64,000 bases of DNA, taken from contig JAUQXA010000059.1 of the NCBI GenBank assembly GCA_030834895.1, positions 62,001 through 126,000 on the forward strand, written 5' to 3'. The position numbers were made by a program, and so were the translations under genes. Positions 18,101 through 24,837 of this stretch are shown in pieces. The stretch is from Anaerolineales bacterium. GTDB taxonomy: Bacteria; Chloroflexota; Anaerolineae; Anaerolineales; Villigracilaceae. Under the pieces are notes generated by a model. It was not told where the DNA came from and did no database searches. It saw only the letters and a program-made list of their open reading frames with translations. Every line of letters begins with the position of its first letter. Within the stretch, counting starts at the first letter, position 1.

Positions 18101-19598
18101 CGTTGGCTCGACCAAACTGCGGCTGCGCTCGACGTTTGAATCAATCAAGCAGGCAGGAAGCAGGGAGAAGGTCTTCAAAGCCCGCAAGAGAAATCGCGCC
18201 TATCAAAAGGAAGACCAGCACCGCAGGTTGATCGTCCCCGACTTTTCGATGTTCTGCTCGCCGCCAATCGTCCGCCCGTTCATGGATGTGGGCTACGACA
18301 TCGTCTGGCTGCCGCCCGCGAATCGCGAGTCGGTCAACGTGGGGCTCAAATATCTCAACAACGAAGTTTGCTACCCGGCCACCATCACGGCTGGGGATTT
18401 GATCAAGGCGCTGCAATCGGGCAAGTATGACCTTGCCAACACCGCCATCGGATTCTCGCAGACGGGTGGTCAGTGCCGCGCTTCGAGTTATGCCTCGCTG
18501 ATCAAGAAGGCAGTTGTGGCGGCGGGATTTGAAGATGTGCCCGTGGTCACGCTCTCGACCAATTTCCAGACTTTGAACGAACAGCCTGGCTTCGAGTTCA
18601 ACACGAAGGTGTACATGTATAAAGCCGTCATCAGCATGATGTTCACCGACGCGATTTCGGACATGTATTACTCGACGGTCATCCGCGAGATTCACAAGGG
18701 TGAAACGCAGCGAGTAGCAGAACGTTATCTGCGGGATTACATGGAAGGAAAAATTCCGACCGAGAAAAAGGCTTTGCTTGCCGCGTTAGAATGCGCCGTG
18801 GCGGATTTCAACGCTATCGAAGTGAATGACAAGGTTTACCCAAAGGCAGGAATCGTCGGCGAGATTTACGTCAAGTACAACCCGTTCTCGAATAACAACG
18901 CTGCCCAGTGGTTGATGGAGCAGGGTGTGGAAGTGGTCATGCCGACCTTTTTGGAGTTCTTCGCTGGGAGCTTGATTCACGTCGAGAACAGCGTCAAGAC
19001 CAACCTGGAGCGGCATGACCTGACCTGGCTGTTATGCCTGCTGGGGAAGCAGGTTCTTCGTGGCTACCTGAACGAAGTCCACCACATCATGAAGAACTAT
19101 CGGCGCTTCCACCGTCACCCCGACATCGAGACGATTGCCCGAAACGCGCAGGAGATTCTCAGTCTCAACCATCAATACGGCGAAGGCTGGCTCATCGCGG
19201 GCGAGGTCGCATCCTTTGTCAAAAACGGAATCGGCAACGTGCTGTGCCTGCAACCGTTTGGCTGCATTGCCAATCACATCATCGCCAAGGGCGCGGAAAA
19301 GAAGATGAAGGAAATGTACCCACAGTTGAACCTGCTCTTCCTCGACGCGGATGCGGGCGTGAGCGAGGTCAACTTCTTCAATCGGATGCATTTCTTTGTC
19401 AACCATGCGAAAACGGCAGTTTGTGACTCGCCACGAAACGAAAAACATTCTGCAAACGGAGCAAACTTTGGACGAAACCCTCTCCCTCTCTTTCCGCCTC
19501 TCAGCCCTGGGGTTGACGCTATTCGGCTGGCTGATCCTCTACTTCTTCGTCAACCGCCTTCGCGTGGAGCCAAACCGCCGCATCGATCTGGGGATTGA
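15177..19598 (+). CDS. 2-hydroxyacyl-CoA dehydratase activase-type giant protein
   Basis: 1473 residues. Two tandem BcrAD/BadFG ASKHA ATPase domains (about 4-260 and 322-580): each has a LGID(I/S)GSTT phosphate loop and Fe-S cysteines (NGSCAGGTGAF with SRCGVFAKTD; EACSSGCGSF with TRCTVFMNSK). A DUF2229 region follows (about 600-1000, NCHGCENRCTV), then an HgdB/BcrB-like C-terminal half. Classical activases reduce 2-hydroxyacyl-CoA dehydratases with ATP; the large fused proteins are related but their reaction is not established. Residues 586-602 come from an in-frame hairpin repeat. The last 65 residues, after FFVNHAK, overlap the next gene by 194 bases and look non-native. A TetR-type operator lies just upstream. 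Confidence 0.88.
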   Translation: MSNLRLGIDIGSTTAKAVILNGKGKLLFSSYRRHNAETVQTLHETLAEAKEKLGDVQVDVLITGSAGMGVCERFNLPFFQEVISSAEVVRQLYPQVKTLIDIGGEDAKMIFFKDAGMPDIRMNGSCAGGTGAFIDEMSGLLNVPVTELDVLAGKSTMIYPMASRCGVFAKTDLQNLLSRDIPRADIAASVFHAVVLQTLATLARGYDPKPSILFCGGPLTFLPSLKQAFMKVLQLKEEDVLNVENAQLLPAIGAALTESVARQTFTLSALIEKLGTDQTHEHASQNRLPALFKDQEEYEAWDAARMRHRIKRVNIADLDGSGLFLGIDSGSTTTKVVLIDEQGRVAFEYYVNNKGDAIGAVQNGLDELQRRFGEHGKDLRVSRSMVTGYGEDLIRAAFGLDDGMVETLAHFRAAKAFDKDVTFIMDIGGQDMKAIFVKDGFIQDIKINEACSSGCGSFIESFARNMGYTAAEFGREATSGESPCDLGTRCTVFMNSKVKQSLREGASISDISAGLAYSVIKNALHKVLKVTDTSHLGEHIVVQGGTFRNPAVQKALENLLGREVICPDMAELMGAYGAALTARDQCSDDFSRPVTTKVVTTRVAGNYTKKNINCHGCENRCTVTKMIFPNRNTFYSGNRCEKIYSNGGKAERRGVNLPALKLDMLFKRKTAPDSTPKLVVGIPRVLNQFENFPFWNTLFVESGIKVQLSAASRNAIFQKGTVHIMSDNLCFPAKLVSGHIINLIELGVDRIFYPMVFYEETHFADSANSFNCPVVSGYADVVRNVINPQERYSIPLDMPPITFEDKKLLRKICLEYLTSLGVARSVAARAYEKAEESQKQFKVQVRSTAAEIFENAREDGRPVILLMGRPYHVDPLINHKIPDLITDFGLDVITEDSVPWEEGVMLDNRHVMTQWEYLNRYYHAARWAGQTDGVEVVQLNSFGCGPDPFILDEVAAILGQYGKSPTVIRIDEIESVGSTKLRLRSTFESIKQAGSREKVFKARKRNRAYQKEDQHRRLIVPDFSMFCSPPIVRPFMDVGYDIVWLPPANRESVNVGLKYLNNEVCYPATITAGDLIKALQSGKYDLANTAIGFSQTGGQCRASSYASLIKKAVVAAGFEDVPVVTLSTNFQTLNEQPGFEFNTKVYMYKAVISMMFTDAISDMYYSTVIREIHKGETQRVAERYLRDYMEGKIPTEKKALLAALECAVADFNAIEVNDKVYPKAGIVGEIYVKYNPFSNNNAAQWLMEQGVEVVMPTFLEFFAGSLIHVENSVKTNLERHDLTWLLCLLGKQVLRGYLNEVHHIMKNYRRFHRHPDIETIARNAQEILSLNHQYGEGWLIAGEVASFVKNGIGNVLCLQPFGCIANHIIAKGAEKKMKEMYPQLNLLFLDADAGVSEVNFFNRMHFFVNHAKTAVCDSPRNEKHSANGANFGRNPLPLFPPLSPGVDAIRLADPLLLRQPPSRGAKPPHRSGD
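16933..16978. repeat. GTAGTGACGACT...CACTAC two-hairpin repeat inside the activase gene
   Basis: 46 bp with edges GTAGTGAC/GTCACTAC enclosing two small hairpins, ACGACT-TC-AGTCGT and ACGACT-AA-AGTCGT. It is read in frame and encodes a Ser/Asp/Thr/Val-rich stretch in the linker between the second ATPase domain and the Cys-rich domain. Confidence 0.8.
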
Positions 19599-20070
19599 AC
19601 TGGATCGAAAAATCCCCTACCTTCCACTCTTTGCGCTGGCGTATTTTTCCACATATATTTTTGTACTCCAACCGTTCTTTATTTTGTCCGATGCGCGGCA
19701 GTTCCATTGGATGCTGACCAGTTTCGTTTCGATCAGCGTCCTGTCCAGCCTGATTCATGCGGCTGTCCCAAGCAAGATCGAGCGCGTGGAGCGGGTGACT
19801 GTGGGTGGGCTATCTGGCTGGGGGCTGGCTCTGTTTCAAAAGACCTGCAAGCCGTATGGGAATTTTCCAAGTATGCACGTTGGCTTGTCCGTGCCAGTGG
19901 TGGCTGCCAACTTCATGACGGGCGGACCAGTCATCGGCGGAGTCATGCTCGCTTGGGCGGTTTTGATCGCGGTCTCGACCCTGTTCACCAAGCAGCATTA
20001 CATCCTCGACGTGCTGGCTGGGATTGCGGGTGGGGCGGTGATTTCCGCCTTGGTATATTTTTGTCGGTAG
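19405..20070 (+). CDS. PAP2-family membrane phosphatase
   Basis: 221-residue protein with about six membrane helices and a PAP2 core: KTCKPYGNFPSMHVGLS supplies the PSMH motif, and TKQHYILDVLAG supplies the second His with its partner Asp. The form resembles the inositol-phosphoryl-transferase-like PAP2 group, which acts on phospholipid head groups or polyprenyl phosphates. The first motif (KxxxxxxRP) is degenerate. The ATG at 19405 lies 194 bases inside the activase frame; no good later start keeps the first helix, so the overlap seems real. Confidence 0.75.
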   Translation: MRKRQFVTRHETKNILQTEQTLDETLSLSFRLSALGLTLFGWLILYFFVNRLRVEPNRRIDLGIELDRKIPYLPLFALAYFSTYIFVLQPFFILSDARQFHWMLTSFVSISVLSSLIHAAVPSKIERVERVTVGGLSGWGLALFQKTCKPYGNFPSMHVGLSVPVVAANFMTGGPVIGGVMLAWAVLIAVSTLFTKQHYILDVLAGIAGGAVISALVYFCR

Positions 20071-20133
20071 TGGGCGCTAAAAAATCGGTTTTTCCTCTTG
20101 ACAGTGGGCCCTGTCAGACGTACAATAAATAAA

Positions 20134-20147
20134 AACGAACGTTCGTT
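20134..20147. promoter_or_regulatory. TetR-type operator, copy 2 (autoregulatory)
   Basis: AACGAACGTTCGTT, identical to the site at 15141-15154, 22 bases before the ATG of the TetR gene. Upstream, TTGACAGT at 20098-20105 followed by TACAAT at 20121-20126 gives a promoter that ends just before the operator. Confidence 0.8.
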
Positions 20148-20169
20148 CATTTCTTGAAAGAAGGAATCC

Positions 20170-20787
20170 ATGCCTGAAAAAACAAAGGATGCCCCAACCA
20201 AAGGCGAAACCACCCGCCTTGCCATCGAAGAGGCCGCTGTCGAGTTGTTCCTCACGAACGGCTACCACGCCACGTCCATGCGGCAGATTGCCGAGCAGGC
20301 GGGGCTGGCGCTGGGCGGCATCTACAACCATTTCAAGAGTAAGGAGGAAATTTTCGAGGCAATTGTAGTGGATAAACATCCATACAAGAAGATATTGCCG
20401 CTGGTTTTGGAGGCGCAGGGCGAAACCGCGGAGGATTTTTTGCGGAACGCAGCGCACATCAGCATGGGTGAAATGAAGAAGGAGCCGGACTTCATTAAAC
20501 TGATGTTCATCGAACTGGTCGAATTTCATGGCAAGCACGGCAAAATACTCTTGTTCGAAGTCGCGCCTAAACTCCTGCCTGTTTTCGAAAGATTGATCAA
20601 AACAGGGAAAGAATTGCGTATCAAAAACCCCGCAGTGCTTGCCCGCTCCTTCTTTGGGCTGGTCATTTCCTACATGATTACAGACATTATCATCGGGGAT
20701 TCTCCCTTCAGGAAGATGTTGTCTGATAACCCAATGGACGCCTATGTGGATATTTTCCTGCACGGCGTTTTGAAGGAGAGCAAATGA
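20170..20787 (+). CDS. TetR-family transcriptional regulator
   Basis: 205-residue regulator with an N-terminal HTH of TetR type (AAVELFLTNGYHATSMRQIA followed by EQAGLALGGIYNHFKSKEEI, about 22-65) and a helical ligand-binding domain. It overlaps the following permease by 4 bases (ATGA), so it heads the export operon. The operator in its own promoter indicates autoregulation, and the same site before the activase suggests that gene is a second target. The ligand is unknown; operators of this sequence are common for regulators that sense acyl-CoA or hydrophobic compounds. Confidence 0.9.
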   Translation: MPEKTKDAPTKGETTRLAIEEAAVELFLTNGYHATSMRQIAEQAGLALGGIYNHFKSKEEIFEAIVVDKHPYKKILPLVLEAQGETAEDFLRNAAHISMGEMKKEPDFIKLMFIELVEFHGKHGKILLFEVAPKLLPVFERLIKTGKELRIKNPAVLARSFFGLVISYMITDIIIGDSPFRKMLSDNPMDAYVDIFLHGVLKESK

Positions 20788-21911
20788 ACTCACGCTTAAT
20801 GTCCATTATCCGTAAGGAATTCATCCAAATCTTCCGCGATGTGCGCACGTTGGCAATGATCCTCGTCATCCCGATCATGCAATTGTTCCTGCTTGGGTAT
20901 TCGGCGACGAACGACGTCCGCAATGTGCCGCTCGCCGTTTTGGATCAAAGCCGTAGTCCCCAGTCGCGTGCCCTGTTGGATGCCTATCGCGCCGCTGATT
21001 ATTTTCGCATCGCCTATGACGTTCAATCCGAAGCAGAAATCGAAACCTTGATCTCGTCCGGAAAAGCGCGCGCGGCGGTGATCATTCCGCCCGATTATGC
21101 CCAGCGACTCAGCGACGGGAACGCGCAGGTGGCTTTCATCCTCGACGGCTCTGACCCGACCAGCGCGTCCACCGCACTTTCGGCGGCGCAACTTATCAGC
21201 CAAAGCCATTCCACCGAAATTCTCACCGAGAGCTTTGCCCGCACGGGAATGAATCTCAAAGCCCAGCCACCCGTCACGGTTCACACCACTGTCTGGTACA
21301 ACCCTGACTTGGTCAGCGCCTACTTCATGATCCCAGGCGTCATCGGCATGATTTTGTACGCCATTGCCGCCATTCTTACCGCCTCGTCGGTAGTGCGAGA
21401 ACGCGAGCGCGGGACCATCGAGCAGTTGATTGTCACGCCCATCCGCTCCTGGGAGTTAATCGTCGGCAAGTTGATGCCGTACGTCATCCTTGGCTTCTTC
21501 AACACCATCGAAGTGCTGGCTTTCGGTCACTGGTGGTTTGGGATGCCCATTCGCGGCGACTTGGGGCTCATTCTGTTGCTTTCGGTGGTTTTCCTCATTA
21601 CAGGGCTTGGGATTGGGTTGTTTGCTTCCACCATCGCCAATACCCAACAGGAAGCCATGCTAACCGTGTGGATGACCCTCCTACCGAGCATTTTCCTTTC
21701 GGGCTTCTTCTTTCCACTCGAAGCCATGCCGACCGTGTTGCGCTGGCTTTCCTACCTGATGCCCCTGCGTTATTACCTTGTCATTATCCGCTCGCTGTTG
21801 TTGAAGGATGTCAGTTTGGTGATGATCCAGACCGATGTCATCGCCATGACCCTCTTTGCAGTCGGCATCATGGCTGCCGCCGCCCTGCGTTTCCGCAAGC
21901 GACTTGACTAA
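20784..21911 (+). CDS. ABC-2 type permease (YhhJ/YbhR-like)
   Basis: 375-residue export permease with one N-terminal membrane helix (about 22-42), a large extracytoplasmic domain (about 45-175), and five C-terminal helices. The ABC-2 signature region (SSVVRERERGTIEQLIVTPI) is intact, ending in MPLRYYLVIIRSLLLKD. It is the membrane partner of the two ATPases at 24838 and 26300 and of the HlyD protein that follows. The arrangement resembles the YhiI-RbbA-YhhJ and YbhG-YbhFSR exporters, which move drugs or hydrophobic molecules. Only one permease gene is present, so it probably forms a homodimer. Confidence 0.9.
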   Translation: MNSRLMSIIRKEFIQIFRDVRTLAMILVIPIMQLFLLGYSATNDVRNVPLAVLDQSRSPQSRALLDAYRAADYFRIAYDVQSEAEIETLISSGKARAAVIIPPDYAQRLSDGNAQVAFILDGSDPTSASTALSAAQLISQSHSTEILTESFARTGMNLKAQPPVTVHTTVWYNPDLVSAYFMIPGVIGMILYAIAAILTASSVVRERERGTIEQLIVTPIRSWELIVGKLMPYVILGFFNTIEVLAFGHWWFGMPIRGDLGLILLLSVVFLITGLGIGLFASTIANTQQEAMLTVWMTLLPSIFLSGFFFPLEAMPTVLRWLSYLMPLRYYLVIIRSLLLKDVSLVMIQTDVIAMTLFAVGIMAAAALRFRKRLD

Positions 21912-21912
21912 A

Positions 21913-21951
21913 CCTCACCCCCAACCCCTCTCCTTTAGGAGAGGGGAGACA
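21913..21951. repeat. CTCTCC-GGAGAG palindromic repeat, intergenic copy
   Basis: CCTCACCCCCAACCCCTCTC, then CTTTAGGAGAGGGGAGAC. It lies between the permease and HlyD genes and belongs to the same family as the copy inside hydA at 3178-3210. Confidence 0.75.
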
Positions 21952-21963
21952 AAGGAGATTTCC

Positions 21964-23412
21964 ATGAACCACAAACGTCCCCCAATTCAGGCAATCATTG
22001 TCGTCCTTTTGCTTGTTGCTGTCAGTATCTACTTTATCGTTACGCAAGTCATCTCGAATAAAAAAGGTGCGTTGACCGCCTCTGGCACCATCGAAGCTAC
22101 GCAGGTGAACGTCGCTCCCGAGATGGCAGGCAAGGTGACTGAAGTTCTTGCGGACGAGGGACAAGCCGTTTCAGTCGATGCCCCGCTGTTGCAGCTCGAC
22201 CCAAGTCTGCTTGCCGCTCAAAGGGCGGTAGCCGTCGCCGGTTTGGAGTCAGCCAGGGCGGGGGCGAAGACCGCGCAGAATGCATTGTTCACCGCGCAAA
22301 GCCAGTATCAAATCGCGCTCGAAGCTGCGCTCGCACAGGACAAAAAGACTCGCATCCAGGATTGGTTCTCGAAGGACCCAAACCGCTTTGAGCAGCCCGA
22401 CTGGTACTTCTCCCGCACCGAGCAACTTCAAGCGGCACAGGATCAGGTGGACATTGCCTTCAAAGCGCTGGAGGAAGCCCGCTCAAATTTGGAGAATGTC
22501 AATACTTCAGTTGAGAAGTCGGAGTTTCTCAAAGCGGAGAAGCGTTTGCTCGATGCGCGTCTTGCCTATCAATTGGCGAAGGATGTGAATAATCTTGCCC
22601 AAAATTCCGCCGATGCCAATGCCCCCGTCGGCAGGTACAACAGCACGCACTGCGGAACCAACGAGGGCTACCGTGTCGACAACAAGAAACTAACCAACTT
22701 TGTCTACGGTTGCCGCGGAGACGACAACCTGACAGATGCAGGCGAAAGCCTTTTCGATGCCGCGGAGCAGGAATTGGACGATGCCCAGAATGCCTACGAT
22801 GAACTTCTCGATACGCAGGCAGCGGAGGATGTCCTGCAATTGCGGGCGGAAGTGTCTGTCGCTCAGGAGCGTTATTATGCGGCGCTCGACTATCTACGGA
22901 AATTCCAGACGGGTGAAGAGTCCGTGGCGGTGACGGCGGCGGAAGGCGTGCTTTCACAAGCTCAGGCGGCAGCGGATCAGGCGCAGACGGCGGTGGAGCA
23001 GGCGCAGGCGAATCTCGATTTGATCGATACCCAAATCGCCAAGCTAACCATCCCTTCGCCAATGAATGGCGTTGTCCTCACCCGCAACGTGGAAGTGGGC
23101 GAATTCGTCCAACCTGGTGCTACGGCTTTCGTCCTCGGCGAGCTGAACAACCTGACCATCACGGTCTACGTCCCTGAAAACCGCACTGGCGAAGTCTCGC
23201 TTGGTCAGCAAGCCGAACTCACCGTTGACTCCTTTCCCAACCTGACCTTCACCGCCGAAGTGATTCAAATTGCCGACAAGGCTGAATTCACCCCGCGCAA
23301 CGTCCAAACCGTCGAGGGGCGCTCCAGCACGGTCTACGCCATCAAGTTGAAGGTCAATGATCCCGATGGGAAGTTGAAGATCGGGATGCCGGCGGATGTG
23401 GTGTTCAAGTAA
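21964..23412 (+). CDS. HlyD-family membrane-fusion / efflux adaptor protein
   Basis: 482-residue periplasmic-adaptor-type protein with one N-terminal membrane anchor (IQAIIVVLLLVAVSIYFIV, about 8-26), a biotinyl-lipoyl-like half motif (GTIEATQVNVAPEMAGKV), a long alpha-helical coiled-coil region (about 80-345), the second lipoyl half (IPSPMNGVVLTRNVEVGEFV), and a beta-barrel domain. The coiled coil is interrupted by a Cys- and Gly-containing segment (GRYNSTHCGTNEGYR...YGCRGDDNLTD, about 220-262) that is unusual for the family; the two Cys could form a disulfide. The start is the ATG preceded by AAAGGAG. It works with the ABC-2 permease upstream. Confidence 0.9.
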   Translation: MNHKRPPIQAIIVVLLLVAVSIYFIVTQVISNKKGALTASGTIEATQVNVAPEMAGKVTEVLADEGQAVSVDAPLLQLDPSLLAAQRAVAVAGLESARAGAKTAQNALFTAQSQYQIALEAALAQDKKTRIQDWFSKDPNRFEQPDWYFSRTEQLQAAQDQVDIAFKALEEARSNLENVNTSVEKSEFLKAEKRLLDARLAYQLAKDVNNLAQNSADANAPVGRYNSTHCGTNEGYRVDNKKLTNFVYGCRGDDNLTDAGESLFDAAEQELDDAQNAYDELLDTQAAEDVLQLRAEVSVAQERYYAALDYLRKFQTGEESVAVTAAEGVLSQAQAAADQAQTAVEQAQANLDLIDTQIAKLTIPSPMNGVVLTRNVEVGEFVQPGATAFVLGELNNLTITVYVPENRTGEVSLGQQAELTVDSFPNLTFTAEVIQIADKAEFTPRNVQTVEGRSSTVYAIKLKVNDPDGKLKIGMPADVVFK

Positions 23413-23453
23413 GGTCAAAAGTCAAAGGTCTAAAGTCGAAGGTCAAAGGTCAG
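23411..23453. repeat. Degenerate 7-bp tandem repeat (GGTCAAA type), left flank
   Basis: Units GGTCAAA, AGTCAAA, GGTCTAA, AGTCGAA, GGTCAAA, GGTCAGA in strict 7-base register, directly after the HlyD stop codon and before the four-helix-bundle gene. The inverted partner is at 23886-23912, and a further copy lies inside recJ. Confidence 0.8.
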
Positions 23454-23469
23454 AAAAAGGAGATGAGGC

Positions 23470-23880
23470 ATGACTGCAATTACTCGATTCGAAGAGATTG
23501 AAGCATGGAAGACGGCAAGGCAATTAACAAACTCTGTCTATGCTTATACCAATCAGGCAGACTTCAATCGTGACTTTGGGCTGCGAGACCAGATTCGTCG
23601 GGCGAGTATTTCTGTCATGAGCAACATTGCCGAGGGATTCGAGAGCCGCACCGATGTGCAGTTCATCAATTTTCTCGGCATGGTGCGTGCTTCGGCTGGT
23701 GAGCTCAGGGCACAACTTTATATTGCTCTCGACCAAAGTTACATCACAGAAGAACAATTCAAAGAGACGTTTGCAATGGCAGAAACCTGCTCTCGCCAAA
23801 TTGCCAAGTTTATCAAATATCTCGAAACCAACCCCCGCCCGCGACGTGCCTCAGACAACGCGGCTGACTACGAAGCCTAG
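23470..23880 (+). CDS. Four-helix-bundle protein (S23 / rRNA intervening-sequence protein family)
   Basis: 136-residue protein of the S23/IVP family (related to diversity-generating retroelement accessory protein Avd). Family marks are FEEIEAWKTARQL at the start, RDQIRRASISVMSNIAEGF in the middle and FINFLGMVRASAGELRAQL. Relatives were first noted inside 23S rRNA intervening sequences, but most copies, like this one, sit elsewhere and their role is unknown. No reverse transcriptase or variable-repeat pair is nearby. The gene is bracketed by 7-bp repeats in inverted orientation and interrupts an export operon, so the whole 23411-23912 block looks like an insertion. Confidence 0.85.
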   Translation: MTAITRFEEIEAWKTARQLTNSVYAYTNQADFNRDFGLRDQIRRASISVMSNIAEGFESRTDVQFINFLGMVRASAGELRAQLYIALDQSYITEEQFKETFAMAETCSRQIAKFIKYLETNPRPRRASDNAADYEA

Positions 23881-23885
23881 CTCCA

Positions 23886-23912
23886 CGACCTTCGACCTTT
23901 GACTTTCGACTA
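23886..23912. repeat. Degenerate 7-bp tandem repeat (GGTCAAA type), right flank, inverted
   Basis: CGACCTTCGACCTTTGACTT then TCGACTA: the reverse complement of GGTCAAA/GGTCGAA units. It is inverted relative to 23411-23453, so the two arms bracket the S23 gene. Confidence 0.75.
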
Positions 23913-23932
23913 AACCGAGAAAGAAACATACC

Positions 23933-24415
23933 ATGAGACCAAACGCATTTGACTGGTCAAAGATGAAAAACATCCAGAAGATTCACCGTGTCCTGTACGC
24001 CATTGGGCTAGGACCAGTCATCGGCGGATTCATCGTCCTGCTGACGACGGCAGGCAGGAAGTCTGGGAAGAAGCGGGTGACGCCTCTTCAATATGAAAGA
24101 GTCGGCGAGGATTATTACCTTGGTGCAGCGCGCGGTCTCAAAGCGGACTGGGTTCGCAACATCCAGTCGAATCCGCAGGTAGAACTCCGCGTAGGCGCAA
24201 AACATGTTCAAGGCACGGCGGAGATTGTCACCGACCCTTCGAGGTTTGCCGACTTTTTGGAAGTGCGTCTCGAACGTCACCCCCGCTTGATCGGAATGAT
24301 TATGGAAAAAGCGCATGGCTTACCAAAACGTCCCAGCCGCGAACAGTTGGAAGGATTGGCAAACGGCGAGGCCATGGTTGTTGTTCATCCCATGAGGACT
24401 GCAAATGAAAAATAA
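23933..24415 (+). CDS. DDN-like nitroreductase family (F420/deazaflavin-type) protein
   Basis: 160-residue split-barrel protein of the deazaflavin-dependent nitroreductase (DUF385) family. It has a hydrophobic N-terminal segment (IGLGPVIGGFIVLLTTAGRK), GKKRVTPLQYERVGEDYYLG, then ADWVRNIQSNPQVELRVG, the conserved WVRNIxxNP core. Family members bind F420 or a related flavin and reduce hydrophobic substrates; whether this organism makes F420 cannot be told here. It is encoded inside the export operon and overlaps the following gene by 11 bases. Confidence 0.8.
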   Translation: MRPNAFDWSKMKNIQKIHRVLYAIGLGPVIGGFIVLLTTAGRKSGKKRVTPLQYERVGEDYYLGAARGLKADWVRNIQSNPQVELRVGAKHVQGTAEIVTDPSRFADFLEVRLERHPRLIGMIMEKAHGLPKRPSREQLEGLANGEAMVVVHPMRTANEK

Positions 24416-24806
24416 TGTTATCCGCTGGCTGCGTGTGAGTTATTGGGTCGGCGCGGTTGTGGACTTTGTCGCAGGCTTGCTGATGCTAATCCCCAGTCTG
24501 TTCGAGTTGATGAACCAGCCTGTGGATTTTTACCCGACGGATGATTTTCGATATGCAATGGGCATGGGCGTTCCGCTGATGTTTGGCTGGACCGTTTTGC
24601 TGATCTGGGCAGACCGCAAACCTTTGGAGAGAAAGGATGTTCTCCCGATTACACTGGTTGTAGTCGTCGGAGAAATCATCATCCAGGTTTGGGGAATCAG
24701 CGTCGGGTTTGTGCCGTTGGGAGCGCTCATTCCATCGTTTATTATGCAGGCGATCATTTTATTCCTGTTCACGTTTTCCTATCTCAATGCCAAGAGAATG
24801 GAATGA
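24405..24806 (+). CDS. Small four-helix membrane protein, unknown function
   Basis: 133-residue integral membrane protein with four predicted helices (about 10-33, 48-66, 78-98 and 103-125) and few polar residues. I do not recognise a named family. Its start overlaps the DDN-like gene by 11 bases, which implies translational coupling, and it precedes the first ABC ATPase by 31 bases. Its position suggests a role in the export cassette, but nothing in the sequence defines it. Confidence 0.65.
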   Translation: MKNNVIRWLRVSYWVGAVVDFVAGLLMLIPSLFELMNQPVDFYPTDDFRYAMGMGVPLMFGWTVLLIWADRKPLERKDVLPITLVVVVGEIIIQVWGISVGFVPLGALIPSFIMQAIILFLFTFSYLNAKRME

Positions 24807-24837
24807 TTTTTGACTTGCACACAAAGGAAATGCTGGC

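Noticed and set aside
15141..20147. Repeated AACGAACGTTCGTT as part of a mobile repeat
   Set aside because: Only two copies were noticed, both at the same distance from start codons of a TetR gene and a likely target, which fits an operator.
23411..23453. CRISPR-like array
   Set aside because: The units are 7 bases long and contiguous without spacers; no cas gene is present.
23470..23880. Possible diversity-generating retroelement accessory gene (Avd-like)
   Set aside because: No reverse transcriptase, template repeat or variable repeat was found nearby; the S23/IVP family call is sufficient.
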